Source: Sambucus nigra
Taxonomy: Eukaryota > Streptophyta > Magnoliopsida > Dipsacales > Adoxaceae
Direction of reading: 5' to 3'
NCBI GenBank assembly: GCA_949130495.1
Contig: OX422218.1
Span: forward strand, 40,432,651 to 40,496,650
DNA: 64,000 bases
Both the position numbers and the translations under genes were made by a program. Under the pieces are notes generated by a model that ran no database searches, was not told the origin of the DNA, and saw only the letters and a program-made list of their open reading frames with translations. Positions 36,058-48,322 of the stretch are shown here, in pieces. Each line of letters begins with the position of its first letter. The first letter of the stretch is position 1.

Positions 36058-36553
36058 CAACAACTCGAATACTTTAAACAAAGGTTAATTGAAAATATAT
36101 GTTTTTATTTTTAAAAAACGAAAACAAACTTCAAAAACTTGTATTATTTTTTTTTTTCAACATAAAGCTTTACATTAGCCGAAAACAGACTGGGTAATTT
36201 ATGAAAAATTGAAAATTTGATAAAATGAAGAATAGTGAATGGAAAATAAAAGGAAAATTATATATAAATTAGAAATTCAGAAGATAAAGAAAACAGGTTA
36301 TATAACAACAGTTTGAAATAGTTTTTGTCAAATGAAAATTGACTTAAAAAAAAAATCTAATATTTTTCAATAAACAGCCTAACAATTAATGAGGACACAT
36401 GAGAGAATTGTACTTGTTATATTATAACAAAAAGGTTAAACAAATCAATTATTCACAATGGGTTTTTTTCAACTTTACAAACTGTTTTAGCTATTACAAA
36501 GTATATTTAATGTTTTAGCCTTGGTTGGATAAGTTTATGTTTCACAGTATCCT

Positions 36554-36562
36554 CTATAAATA
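36554..36562 (+). promoter_or_regulatory. TATA box of the broken peptide gene
   Basis: CTATAAATA lies 62 bases before the ATG at 36616, the same distance as in the intact copy at 59588. The surrounding sequence is nearly identical. Confidence 0.7.
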
Positions 36563-36615
36563 CGACATGACGGAGAGCCTTTAGGATACAACAAACACTC
36601 AAATAAAAGAAAGAT

Positions 36616-36801
36616 ATGGAAATGAAGAAGGTTTTTTTCATGACAATGTTGGTAGCTGTGGTGTTTCTGGCAAACATTGGCACGTCCACTGCCAATTCGG
36701 TTGTTGCCAACGTGGGGCTCTCCATGATATATAATATCCTTAACATTCACCATCAAGCGCAGTGTGGGAGGAATGGACACACCAAGCTTGATCAAAATTG
36801 A
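36616..36801 (+). pseudogene. Broken peptide gene: signal peptide fused to copia LTR
   Basis: The first 30 codons (MEMKKVFFMTMLVAVVFLAN then IGTSTANSVV) equal the start of the gene at 59650 except for one Val/Leu change. After base 36691 the sequence switches, within a shared GTTGT, to the end of a copia-type LTR (CCAACGTGGGGCTC). It then runs into RNase H-terminal sequence of element B. The frame stays open to TAA at 36799-36801, giving a chimeric 61-codon frame with a signal peptide but no cysteine-knot domain. The promoter looks intact, so transcription is possible. A functional product is doubtful. Confidence 0.85.
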
Positions 36802-37213
36802 TTAAAAGTTGAGCTTGAAATGACAATCCTTGTTAAGCTTGAAACCAAAATCTTTGTGAGAACCTTGATAAAGTCTCTAGAACCATAGTGAGCTAAAATG
36901 AAGGACAACAGCTAGTTGGAGTCTCCCAAATAGGAGATTCTAAAATTACTGAGTTGACCAAGGTTTCGCAGTGTGATCAAAACAAGTGAAAAGATCTCCA
37001 CTATCACCAAAACCATGAGAATAAACAAAACCCATTGATTTCCACTATCACCAAAACGCAAGGGTACAAAAAAAATAATAATGTCTCTTAGACCGTAATG
37101 AGGTTGATCAAAATTGATTCAGAGGCTCAATTATCTGTTTTGGCTGGACCGACACCTATAAAGAGCCTTTTGGGAAAAATGAGCTTAATCACAATGGATT
37201 CAGAGGCGCTAAC

Positions 37214-38621
37214 TGATAATACGCATATATCGCGTATTTCATCCGTCGAACCTACGCATGTTAGCTCCCTTGGGTGCCTTAATCTCTATATTTAAGCCCG
37301 TTAACCAGAAAACCTCGGTTTATATTGATAACAGGCTATATGAGGTATAATTGGGCTTTTGTTGGTATTTAGGTACTAAGAATGGAGTTTGGATGCATTC
37401 CGCGCAATTTTCGTACACAATCACACGTTCAAGGGCAATCCGGTCATTTTACAGCTTGGGCACCCGGCCCGACATGACCACGGAAGTTGTATCTCTCCTC
37501 GCTAGCTTCGCGTGACCGCCAACGGTGCGTGATTCCGAGTCCGTATGACGAAGTTACGACAATTTGATCGGAGATGGAAAGCATGCCAAAACAGGGGAAA
37601 CTGCTGTCTGCCATGCTTGATCGATCGATTGAGCCTGGAGGTCGATCGATCGACCACAGGGTTCGATCGATCGATCCCCTATTTTTCTGCAGATATTTTC
37701 TTTTCATTTTCTTTCTTCTTTTCTTTTATTCCAACTTACTACTTAAGGCAATTTTTGTTGTAATAAGAGAGAGACTCTCATATTCTGATGTAGATAGTTT
37801 TAGGATACATTTTAGGTTAGGGTTTGGTTTGGAGAGTTCATTTTCTCTTCTTCTTGGATTGACAACCCATGGGTTTTGTAAGATTGAACGATTCATTGCC
37901 ATCTCCTTTAATATAGCTTTGTTCTTCATTCTTTCTTTTCTTTGTAATTTAGTTTCCATGCTTTCTAACTAGTATACATGTTGTAATTCTTACTGTCCTA
38001 GTTTAATTAGTGTACTTCACCATGCACCCTTAGATAAATAGGGTCAGGATTTCATTTCCTCCATTTTCGGGCCCCGAGCTCCGAAAATTATGTTTTGTGC
38101 AAACTTGCATTTAATTGAACCCGCGCGAATTAAAGTCGGATTATTATGCGTTTAACTTTCTATGTCATGCATCGTTAGTGTTTATAGAAATAATCCGAGT
38201 TTAATACGCGTGCGACTAATTTTCGATTAAGTATTTATTCTCGCAACATTTGCTTAAATTCCTTATTGTGTCAAGTTTATGTTTAATTGATAATGCTCGA
38301 TTAAATTGCTTTCAAGCCGGAATCTTGATTAGTAGTTGTTTCGATCCGTATGGTTGGATGATATCCCGATCCTTGTTTTTACTCTATTTAGACTTAACTT
38401 CTCTTTTCTTTTATTTACGACCAACAATCACCTTTTTACACTTTTATTCCTGAATTTAATAATCTTTTACGATGTATTAAACATTCTCTGTGGATTCGAT
38501 ACCCGACTTACAGCTGTACTCACTAGTTGAGTGTAGTCATAATTTAGGTTTTTGTATTAACGCGGTGAAACAAATTCAACGATTAGTGTTCTGACGCGAC
38601 ACTACTTTTCACGCCTAATCA
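37214..38621 (+). mobile_element. 1,408 bp solo LTR of a Tat/Athila-like gypsy element (twin)
   Basis: TGATAATACGC...CGCCTAATCA, flanked by CTAAC (37209-37213 and 38622-38626). Same length and same host position as the copy at 27666-29073, seen in the opposite orientation, so the two derive from one insertion followed by duplication. TCGATCGA runs lie at 37618-37678. Confidence 0.82.
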
Positions 38622-39502
38622 CTAACCCTTTTTTTTGGAGAAAGGGGCTTGATCTCGATGGATTTAGAGGCCTACTGAATTTGTGGAACATGCGTACATA
38701 GTACAAGATCATGTATTCAATGTAGGTCAAGTTCCCAAAAATAAATTTTTTTTTTTTTTTAAATGAGAAAACAAAAATATTTAGTGGATACCCATATTAG
38801 TTTCTTAAAAAATCTTGATTAAGACAATCGCGGACTGGATAAAAAAACACAATGTATACTGTTAATGACAAGAGTATCATTCAAAAACATTGTTCCAATA
38901 TTATGTCAGATCACTCAGCTCAAATGGGCCGGATTGGACAAATTAGAGTTTGATCCATCTGTTTTGCAACACATTCTCTTAACTGGGTATGAAAATGGTT
39001 TTGAAATAATTTTTTTTGGCAGTTAAAACAAGAATGGGGTTAAGGTTAATGATGAAAAACAATGGGAGACGTCTCTGCAGTTTATTAACTAATGAGAACC
39101 TGAGATCAAGAACCTTAATACAGAGTAGAAGCTTGTGCACTATTTCTGAACAAATTTCCCATTTTCTTTCTTGATGCGGATCAATGAAGATTTGTCTTTG
39201 ACATGTGTAAGGTAAAGTCCACGGGATGGGGCCATACTCGTTGCAGTCGTCGTTTTTGCTTTCGAGATACACTGAACATCAGGAACTGTTATATTTCCAG
39301 TACCAAATGATTTACTAACATCCACAATCAAACTAACCAGGTGGTCCAGAAAGGAGCGGGCCTGAGAATAGAGAGGTGGGTAACAATAATAGGCAATGTT
39401 TTGCAACCGGCAGATGGTAGCTATAAATGGTAACTACCGCCGCCGGAGAAACGGAATATCAGGATCGGGATTACTCGTGAGAGCTTTACCGCTATGATAC
39501 CA

Positions 39503-39772
39503 TGTAGAATTTAATAACTCAATACTCAGTTTCTGTAACTATTCTGAGTATTTTATTGAAGTTAAGGTTTCCTTTATATAGCAGCAAACAAGCCCTACGG
39601 TTTATAAACTTAAAACAATATACGTGTTATAAAGAGTTTTTCCTACATAAAAGGAGAAAAACAGGGTAAGCCCTTTTTAATAGCACATGTGAATAACCTC
39701 GTGACGACTTTTTCTATTTGTTGTTAATTTTTTCCAATGTGGGGTTGTGCATGATATCTAATATCCATAACA
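39503..39772 (-). repeat. 5' LTR of copia-derived element B
   Basis: 270 bp, TGTAGAATTT...TCCATAACA on the plus strand. Confidence 0.85.
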
Positions 39773-42183
39773 TTTATATCCACAAAATAATACAAAACAT
39801 AAAACAATAAAATAAAAAAAATAAAAGTGAGGTCGCCAGGCGCGCTATATGGCGGTACATATAAAGTTTCCCTTATATAAAAACAAGAAATTTCTTCATC
39901 TTAAAAAGTGAGTGAAAAAATGGTTTTAAATAGTCTATATTCCTAATCGAGTAGGACAGAATACGAAACAATATCGGATCGTGGGACACGCATATTGAGA
40001 GATCATTTCATTCTGGGAGATAGACTTTCATTGTTCATTATTATAACTCAAGATATGAACGAGTTTGAGTTCCCATGAGTCTTAAATAGATATATCTTAC
40101 GGATTTGAGTACGTGTGATGGACCAACTCATTTGAATGCCAATCACGAATTTTTTGACAACCAAAACTCCAAAGATACACATGATAAATTGAATACCTGA
40201 TCCAACACCATTTCCAGAATACAAATTTTATAACTCACACGACGAAACCACAATCACTATTTACCCAGTTTTATTTTTTACAACTAAACTCACACGCTTC
40301 ACAACATTGGCATTCACTGTCTCCTATATCTTCCACACATGTCAAACATAAATCGTCTTCCACTACTATTTATAACAAAAAATTTTGGACATACTCAAAT
40401 TAATCAGATATATCTAATTAAGACTCATGGGTATGATTTTGTGTAGAATTCTTGTTGAGTGTTGTTTTTTTATATAACATAACACAATATTATAATGTAC
40501 TTAAAATGTTCAGATAAGTTTACGCTTTAATATGTCGTCGAATATCTCCTCAATTATTTTACTAGTGAAATGAAAAAAAAATATTTTGCATCTAATAATT
40601 ACAACTACGAATTAGGTTATAAATCTTTAGTATATGTGTAAATGGGACCAATGAGAAAATGAATTATTTAAAAGAATTAAATTTCAATGTTCCACTTAAA
40701 CAAAAGATTGTATGAATTTTTTTATTTTTTTCAATTTACAACAAGATAAAGTCGAAACATTCTTTGGGTTCGGGAATGTGGGTCCTCTCCAGCAGCACTA
40801 ATTAATCGCAATATTTTTTCATTAGTTAAAAAAACTGTTTAATAGATTTTTTTTATTAATAAACATATCTTTTATTATTTATGAAAAAAATATTTTTTTT
40901 CTTAATTTTAATTAAAAGTTGTTTAATTTTAATGAAAAAATGTTTTTTTTATACAAAAAATTGTTTCTTTGTAATACGAAATATTTTATATCCACAAAAT
41001 AATGCAAAATATAAAAAAAAAATAAAGCCCAAATGCGATCGCCAGGCGGGCTACAAGGCGGTACATATAATCTTTCCCTTCTCTAAATACAAGAAATGTC
41101 TTTATTTTAAATATTGAGTGAAAAAATAGTTTTAAATATTTTATATTCCTAATCGAGTCGCACAGAGTACGAAACATTTTCAGATCGTGGGACACGCAAA
41201 TTGAGAGATCATTTCATATTGGGAGATAGACTCTCATTTTTCATTATTGTAACTCAAGATATGAACGAGTTTGATTACGCACTATTCTTCAATAGATATA
41301 TCTTACGGATTTGAGTATGTGTGATGAACCCGGTTATTTGAATGCCTATCATGAATTTTTTGACTACCAAAACTCCAATGATACACCTGATAAATTGAAT
41401 ACCTGATCCAACACCATTTCCAGAATACTAATTTTGTCACGTGGCGAAACCACAAACACTATTTACCAAGTTTTAGTTTCTTCAATTAAACTCACACGCT
41501 TCACAACATTAGCATTCACTGTCTCCTAAATCTTCCACACATGCCAAATGAAAATCGTCTTCCAATACAATTTATAACAAAAAATTTAGGACATAATCAA
41601 ATCCGTAAGATATATTTATTTAAGACTCATGGGTATAATTTTGGGTTGAATGCTTGTTCAGTTTTGTTTTTTATATAACGTAACACAATATTATAAAGTT
41701 CTTAAATTGTTATGGCAAGTTTACACTTTAATACGTTGTCGAATATGTTCTCGAGTTTTTTAATAGTGAAATGAAGAAAAATATTTTGCATCTAATAATT
41801 ACAACAAGGAATTAGGTTATAAAGCTTTAGCATATGTGTGAATGGGACCAATGCGAAAATGAATTCATTAAACGAATTAAATTTCAATGTTCCCCTTAAA
41901 AACTGATTGTATGAGAGAATTTTTTTAATTTTCATCAATTTACAATAGGATGAAGTCAAAACAATATTTGGGTCCGGGAATGTGGGTCCGCACCAGCGGA
42001 ACTAATTAATCGCGATATTTTTTCATTAATTAAAAAAACCGTTTTATAGAATTTTTTATTAATAAACATAGTTTGTTAGTTATGATTTTTTTTTTTATTT
42101 TAATCAAAAGTTGTTTAATTTTAATAAAAAAAAACTTTTTTTTATATGAAAATCGTTTTTTTCGTGTAAAAATTTGTTTTTAT
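39773..42183. repeat. 1.2 kb tandem repeat array 2 (two units)
   Basis: GGTACATA landmarks at 39854 and 41060, spacing 1,206 bp. It ends at TTTTTAT, where element C is inserted. No coding potential that is not shared by simple duplication. Confidence 0.85.
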
Positions 42184-42428
42184 TGTAGAATTTTATAACT
42201 CAATAATCAGTTTCTGTAACACTTCTTAGTATTTTATGGAAGTTAAGGGTGCCTTTATATAGCAGCAAACAAGCCCTACGGTTTACAAACTTAAAACAAT
42301 ATAGGTGTTATAAAGAGTTGTTCCTACAAAAAAGGAGAAAAACAAGGTAAACCCCTTTTTAATAGCACATGTGAATAACATGCTGATGACTTTTTCTATT
42401 TGTTGTTAATTTTTTTCAACGTCGGTCA
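42184..42428 (-). repeat. 3' LTR of copia-derived element C (shortened)
   Basis: 245 bp. Relative to the other LTR it lacks about 25 bp near its minus-strand start (TGACCGACGTTG instead of TGTTATTGATATTAGATATC...). Confidence 0.8.
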
Positions 42429-43880
42429 TTCCCCCTCAAGTGTAGTGTTGGCGGAGTGGACACACCAAGCTTGATCAAAATTGATTAAAAGTTGAGATTG
42501 AAATGACAATCCTTGTTAAGCTTGAAACCAAAATCTTTGTGACACCATTGATAAAGTCTCTAGAACCATAGTGAGCTAAAATGAAGGACATCAGCTAGTT
42601 GGAGTCTTCCAAATAGGAGATTCTAAAATTACTGAGTTGACTAAGGTTTCGTAGTGCAATCAAACCAAGTGAAAAGATCTCCACTATCACCAAAAACCTT
42701 GAAAATTTCAAACACTAGATTCTAAAAATTACTGAGTTGACTAAGGTGTGGTTATGAGTGCGAGCAGACCAAGTGACAAGATCTCCACTATAATGAAAAA
42801 CCTTGAGAATAAACAAAATCCACTGATGATAGAAGCAAGAATACGATACTCAGCTTCATAAAAAAATAATAATGTCTCTTAGACCGTAATGAGCTTGATC
42901 AAAATTGATTCAGAGGCTTAATTATCGGTTTTGGCTGGACCGACACCTATAAAGAGCCTTTTGGGAAAAAATGAGCTTAATCACAATGGATTCAGAGGCG
43001 CTAACCCTTTTTTTGAAGAAAGGGGCTTGATCTCGATGGATTTAGAGGTCTATTGAATTTGTGGAGCATGCGTACATAGTACAAGATCATGTATTCAATG
43101 TAGGTCAAGTTCCAAAAAGTAAATATTTTTTTTTTAAATGAGAAAACAAAAATATTTAGTGGATACCCATATTAGTTTCTTAAAAAATCTTGATTAAGAC
43201 AATCACGTACTGGATAAAAAAAAAACACAATGTGTACTCTTAATGACAAGAGTATCATTCAAAAACTTTGTTCCAATTTTATGTCAGATCACTCAGCTCA
43301 AATGGGCCGGATTTGACAAATTACAGTTTGATCCATCTGTTTTTAAACACGTTCTCTTAACTGGGTATCAAAATGGTTTTGAAATAATTTGTTTTGGCAG
43401 TTAAAACAAGAATGGGGTTAAGAGTAATGATGACAAATAATGGGAGACGTCTCTGCATTTATTAACTAATGAGAACCGGAGATCAAGAACCTTAATACAC
43501 AATAGAAGCTTGTGCACTATTTCTGAACAAATTTCCCAATTTCTTTCTTGATGCGGATCAATGAAGATTTGTCTTTGACATGTGCAAGGTAAAGTCCACA
43601 GGTTGGGGCCATACTCGTTGCGGTCATCGTTTTTTGATTTCGAGATGAGTTGAACATCGGGAACTGTTAAAGTTCCAGTACCAAATGATTTACTAACATC
43701 AACAGTCAAACTAACCATGTGGTCCAGAAAGGAGCGGGCCTGATAATGGAGAAGTGGGTAACAAGAATAGGCAATGTTTTGCAACCGACAGACGGTAGCA
43801 ATAAATGGTAACTACTGCCGCCGAAAAAACGGAATATCAGGATCGGGATTACTAGTGAGAGCTTTACCGCTATGATACCA

Positions 43881-44149
43881 TGTAGAATTTAATAACTCAA
43901 TACTCAGTTTCTGTAACTATTCTTAATATTTTTTTAAGTTAAGGTTCCCTTTATATAGCAGCAAACAAGCCCTACGGTTTACAAACTTAAAACAGTATAC
44001 GTGTTATAAAGAGTTGTTCCTACATAAAAGGAGAAAAACAGGGTAAGCCCTTTTTAATAGCACACGTGAATAACCTCGTGATGACTTTTTCTATTTGTTG
44101 TTAATTGTTTCCAACGTGGGGTTGTGCATGATATCTAATATCAATAACA
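43881..44149 (-). repeat. 5' LTR of copia-derived element C
   Basis: 269 bp, TGTAGAATTT...TCAATAACA on the plus strand, next to the PBS at 43867-43880. Confidence 0.85.
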
Positions 44150-46588
44150 TTTATATCCACAAAATAATTCAAAACTTAAAAAAATAAAATAAAAAAAAGC
44201 CCAAATGAGGTCGCCAAGCTCGCTATAGGGCGATACATATAAACTTTCCCTTATGAAAAAGCAAGAAATGTCTTCATTTTAAAAAGTGAGTGAAAAAATG
44301 GTTTTAAATACTTTATAGTCATAATCGAGTCGGGAAGAAGAAAAAAAAATATCGGATCGAGGGACACGCATATTGAGAGATCATTTCATTTTGGGAGATA
44401 AACTGTCATTGTTTGTTATTGTAACTCAAGATATGAATAGGTTTGAGTAGCAATGAGTCTTCAATAGATATATCTTACGGATTTGAGTAAGTGTGATGCA
44501 CCAACTCATTTGAATGCCTATCATGAATTTTTTGACTACCAAAACTCCAATGATACACCTGATAAATTGAATACCTGATCCAACACCATTTCCACAATAC
44601 TAACTTTACAACTCACATGACGAAACCACAAACACTATTTTCCCGGTTTTATTTTCTTCAACTAAACTCACACGCTTCACAACATTAGCATTCACTATTT
44701 CATATATCTTCCACACATGCCAAGCCAAAATTGGCATCCACTACTATTTATAACTAAGAAATTTAGGACATAGTCAAATTCGTAAGTTATATCTATTTAA
44801 GACTCATGGGCATGATTTGGGGTTGAATTCTTGTTGAGTGTTGTTTTTTTATATAACGTAACACGATATTATAATGTACTTAAAATGTTCTGATAAGTTT
44901 ACACTTTAATATGTTGTCGAATATCTCCTAAATTATTTTACTAGTCAAATGAAAAAAAAAATATATTTTGCATCTAATAATTAGAACTAGGAATTAGGTT
45001 ATAAATCTTTAGTATATGTGTAAATGGGTCCAATGAGAAAATGAATTAATTAAAAGAATTAAATTTCAATGTTCCCCTTAAAAAAAAGATTGTATGAGAG
45101 ATTTTTTTTTATTTTTTTCAATTTATAACAAGATAAAGTCGAAACATTCTCTGGGTCCGGGAATGTGGGTCCGCTCAAGCGTCACTAATTAATGGAAATT
45201 TTTTTTCATTAGTTAAAAAAACTGTTTAATAAATTTTTTTATTAATAAACATAGCTTTTATTATTTAAGAAAAAAATATTTTTTTCTTAATTTTAATTAA
45301 AAGTTGTTTAATTTTAATGAAAAAATGTTTTTTTATACAAAAAACTGTTTTTTTTTTGTATTAAAAACTATTTTATATCCACAAAATAATACAAAACTTA
45401 AAATAAAAAAGAACAAAAAATAAAACCCAAATGCGGTCGCCAGACGGGCTACAAGGCGGTACATATAAACTTTCCCTTCTATAAATACAAGAAATATCTT
45501 CATTTTAAATATTGAGTGAAGGAATAGTTTTAAATACTTTATATTCCTAATCGAGTCGCACAGAGTATCAAACATTATCGGATCGTGGGACACGCATATT
45601 GAGAGATCATTTCATTTTGGAAGATAGACTCTCATTTTTCATTATTGTAACTCAAGATATGAATGCGTCTGAGTACCCATGATACTTAAATTGATATTTC
45701 TTACGAATTTGAGTACGTCTGATGAACCAACTCATTTGAATGCCTATCATGAATTTTTTTACTACCAAAACTCCAATGATACACCTGATAAATTGAATAC
45801 CCGATCCAACACCATTTCCTGAATACTAATTTTATAACTCGCATGATGAAACCACAAACACTATTTGCCCTATTTTATTTTCTTCAACTAAACTCACACG
45901 CTTCCCAACATTGGCAGTCACTATCTCCTATATCTTCCACACATGCCAAACCAAAATCGTCTTCCACTACTATTTATAACAAAAAATTTAGGACATTCTA
46001 AAATCCGTAAGATATATCTACTTAAGACTCATAATTTTGTTTTTGGGTTGAATTCTTGTTGAGTTTTGTTGTTTATATAACGTTACACAATATTATAAAG
46101 TACTTAAATTGTTCAGAAAAGTTTACACTATGATATGTTGTCGAATTTGTCATAAATTATTTTAATAGTCAAATGAAAAAAATATATTTTGCATCTAATA
46201 ATTACAACTAGATATTAGGTTATAAATTTTAGCATATGTGTTAATGGGACCAATGAGAATACGAATTCCATAAAAGAATTAAATTTCAATGTTCCCCTTA
46301 AAAAACAGATTGTATTAGAGAATTTTTTTTTATATTTTTAAATTTAGAACAAGATAGAGTCAAAACATTATTTGGGAGTGGGAATGTGGGTCCGCTCCAA
46401 TGGCACTAATTTATCGCGATATTTTTTCATTAATTAAAAAACACTTTTATACATTTTTTTTATCAATAAACATAGTTTTTATTATGTATAATTTTTTTAA
46501 TTTTAATTAAAAGTTGTTTAACTTTAATAAAAAAAGTTTTTTTTTTATATAAAAATCATTTTTTTAATATAAAAAATTGTTTTTATTG
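44150..46588. repeat. 1.2 kb tandem repeat array 3 (two units)
   Basis: Landmarks at 44232 and 45459. It ends GTTTTTAT directly before about 25 bp of a copia-type LTR start (TGTAGAATTAATAACCCAAT, to about 46612), so a further copy of the element once followed and was cut off. Confidence 0.82.
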
Positions 46589-46638
46589 TAGAATTAATAA
46601 CCCAATACTTCAGACGACATACAATTCTAGAAAAAGAA

Positions 46639-47481
46639 GTGAACTGTGTCGTCGTGGAGGTGTCGAAGCAGGCGACGACCTACGTAGCGGGTTGTGGTAA
46701 ATGCGATGGAGGCAGGGAATTCGCACCTGGGCATGCTGAGCTGTATACAACGGACATTACGACTACGGCTTCGATAGCCACGCTCAAAACAGGAACAGGA
46801 GGGGAACTCCTCGGAGGCATCATGGAGGAGAAACAAAAGGTCGTCAGCGAGGGAATACTGCAGACCAGTAAACCGGAGAGAGGGGTAGGGAATGCGAAGC
46901 TTGTGACGATTACGGCGTCAGCTGGATGGAAAGCCGACGACAGTAGCATCCCCGCACAGGGATTGGCGGTTGAGACACTATTGCCCGATGGCGAGGACTC
47001 ATCATGGAAAAAAGCGGACATCCCCAGTTCCGACGCTGCACGCGTATGCATGCCAGACTTGGAGTTTGGTCCAACAGAAATTGATCAGCGTGTAAGGTGC
47101 AAAGTATTTAATATAGTGAAAGACACTACAAAAGGGATAGAACCGGGTGTGAGTGGAACAGTTATTAATTGTATAGAAGGGACAAAAAAGGATGGAAGGG
47201 CACAGTGCCACATTGACAACGCATGTGTGGAAAAAAATAGTTTATTTAAGGAAAAATTGGGGATTTCTGTAAAGGGTAAAGAAGATCTCAATAATCAGTC
47301 TCTATATGGTGGGGAAGAATTATTAAATAGCAACAGTAGGGTATTTGGACTAGTGGGTGACTTAGTAACCTTTTGGACTAGGTTTAAGTATTTGGACTTA
47401 TACGATGAGCGTTGTTGCACTAAACATATTACATGGAATATTCGGGATGATACTATGATACGTCTGAGACTTAAGATATAG
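46639..47481 (+). pseudogene. Unrecognised 280-codon open frame fragment
   Basis: A long frame in locally GC-richer DNA. It has no ATG at its beginning (it opens upstream of 46639; the first in-frame ATG is 46822, MEEKQKVVSEG) and starts just after a truncated LTR, so the N-terminus is probably lost. The product is hydrophilic, with glycine/threonine-rich and acidic stretches (HAELYTTDITTTAS, DDSSIPAQGL, VSGTVINCIEGTKKDG). It has no signal peptide, membrane segment or motif I recognise. Composition and setting resemble the variable linker of retroelement ORF1 proteins, but this is a guess. The last ~40 codons run toward gypsy LTR-like sequence. Confidence 0.4.
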
Positions 47482-47504
47482 GTCTAGTGTATACCTATAT
47501 TAAT

Positions 47505-47885
47505 ACGATGATTACTTAAGTTGTCTGATTACTTAGTATATGGATTACTATGTGTATGACATACCTACCATATTTGCTATCACGGGAGGTTGATTTTCGG
47601 GAGAGGACCAACTTATCTTTGTGTGACTTCGGGGGAATTTAGATCGGTACCTCAAGGACATAGGGCTGTCAGTGACTTTTTTGTGAATTTATAAGTCCGC
47701 TGACCATGGGATCGTAGGTATGTGCGTGACCCATGGATATGTGAAATATGTTCGCCTCCAATATGTGTGATATGATCTGAGACGGTTCCTGAGAAATTCC
47801 GAACGCGTGGTCCTTATGTACGTGATGTTTTTGGATTCGATAGTAAAGTATGCGTGCACCACCGCAACATAGCCTGTGGGTGCCA
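47505..47885 (+). repeat. Divergent fragment of a Tekay-type LTR
   Basis: It matches 3255-3600 of the 5' LTR in order: TGTGTATGACATACCTACCA, GCTATCACGGGAGGTT, GACCATGG.ATATGT, ATGTTCGCCTCCAAT, CCTTATGTACGTGATGT, GCACCACCGCAAC.TAGCC. It is clearly more diverged than the two LTRs of the full element, so it comes from an older or different family member. Confidence 0.75.
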
Positions 47886-48064
47886 AATATGTATATATAT
47901 ATACATAGAGTAATTCATATATATACTTTTTTTTATCATTAAATGAATTCATTAAAAACCAAACGCTGAGGGAGCGAACCTGTATACAGGAAGTATACAA
48001 AGCATAAAAAAATAAGGGCAACATGAAAAAAATAGACAGATACCCCGTCATACAAACTCCTAAA

Positions 48065-48322
48065 CTACACCCCCGGTCTTATCTCCTTCATAAACTCAAC
48101 GACCTCCTGAGTCGTGACGGAGATCTTCCCCTTGGACCAGCTAAGAAGGTTGCTTAATAATAGATAACGAAGTCTCGAAGGCGCCAACTCAATACCTTCG
48201 AAACAACGAGTATTCCTCTCCTTCCATATCATCGACGTAATGCAATGAGGAACCGAATGCCAAACCCGTTTGTCTCCCTCCCACCCCCAATGAGGCTTCC
48301 ACGCCTCTAAAAGAGACTTCAC
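48065..48322 (-). pseudogene. C-terminal end of LINE ORF2
   Basis: It reads KSLLEAWKPHWGWEGDKRVW, VPHCITSMIWKERNTRCFEG and VTTQEVVEFMKEI, aligning with the end of the ORF2 remnant at 21084-22013. Upstream zf-RVT, RT and endonuclease are missing. Confidence 0.85.

Larger units (their letters stand above)
33881..36692. repeat. Segmental block G, copy G2 (with the broken peptide gene)
   Basis: It contains a CCT3 exon relic, an exon-like stretch at 35607-35704 after an acceptor-like TATTTTACAG, TA microsatellites (35574-35602, 36027-36053), and then the full upstream region, TATA box and signal-peptide part of the peptide gene. Relative to G1 it carries an additional segment at about 33990-34480. 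The similarity to G3 continues from about 35886 to 36691, then stops at the LTR junction. Confidence 0.75.
36693..39772 (-). mobile_element. Copia-derived element copy B, 3' LTR truncated, holding a solo LTR
   Basis: Minus orientation: 5' LTR 39503-39772, PBS (CCGCTATGATACCA, 39489-39502), internal sequence, and only about 50 bp of the 3' LTR left at 36693-36740. A 1,408 bp solo LTR is nested at CTAAC. After the 5' LTR comes TTTATATCCACAAAATAATAC, the same junction as in C and D. Confidence 0.8.
42184..44149 (-). mobile_element. Complete non-autonomous copia-derived element C (1,966 bp)
   Basis: It is flanked by TTTAT (42179-42183 and 44150-44154) within the 1.2 kb array. On the minus strand: 5' LTR 44149-43881, PBS 43880-43867, about 1.4 kb internal, polypurine tract CTTGAGGGGGAA, 3' LTR 42428-42184. 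Near its 3' end the minus strand reads YEAEYRILAS (about 42860-42831) and later KLGVSTPPTLHLRG. These are the AEYR motif of copia RNase H and the usual C-terminal end of copia pol just before the polypurine tract, though stops separate them. It is therefore a deletion derivative of a Ty1/copia element without gag, integrase or RT. Confidence 0.85.

Noticed and set aside
36507..36795. Minus-strand frames over the broken peptide gene, and 59541-59981 over the intact one
   Set aside because: They are shadows of the plus-strand gene, which has the TATA box, signal peptide and cysteine pattern.
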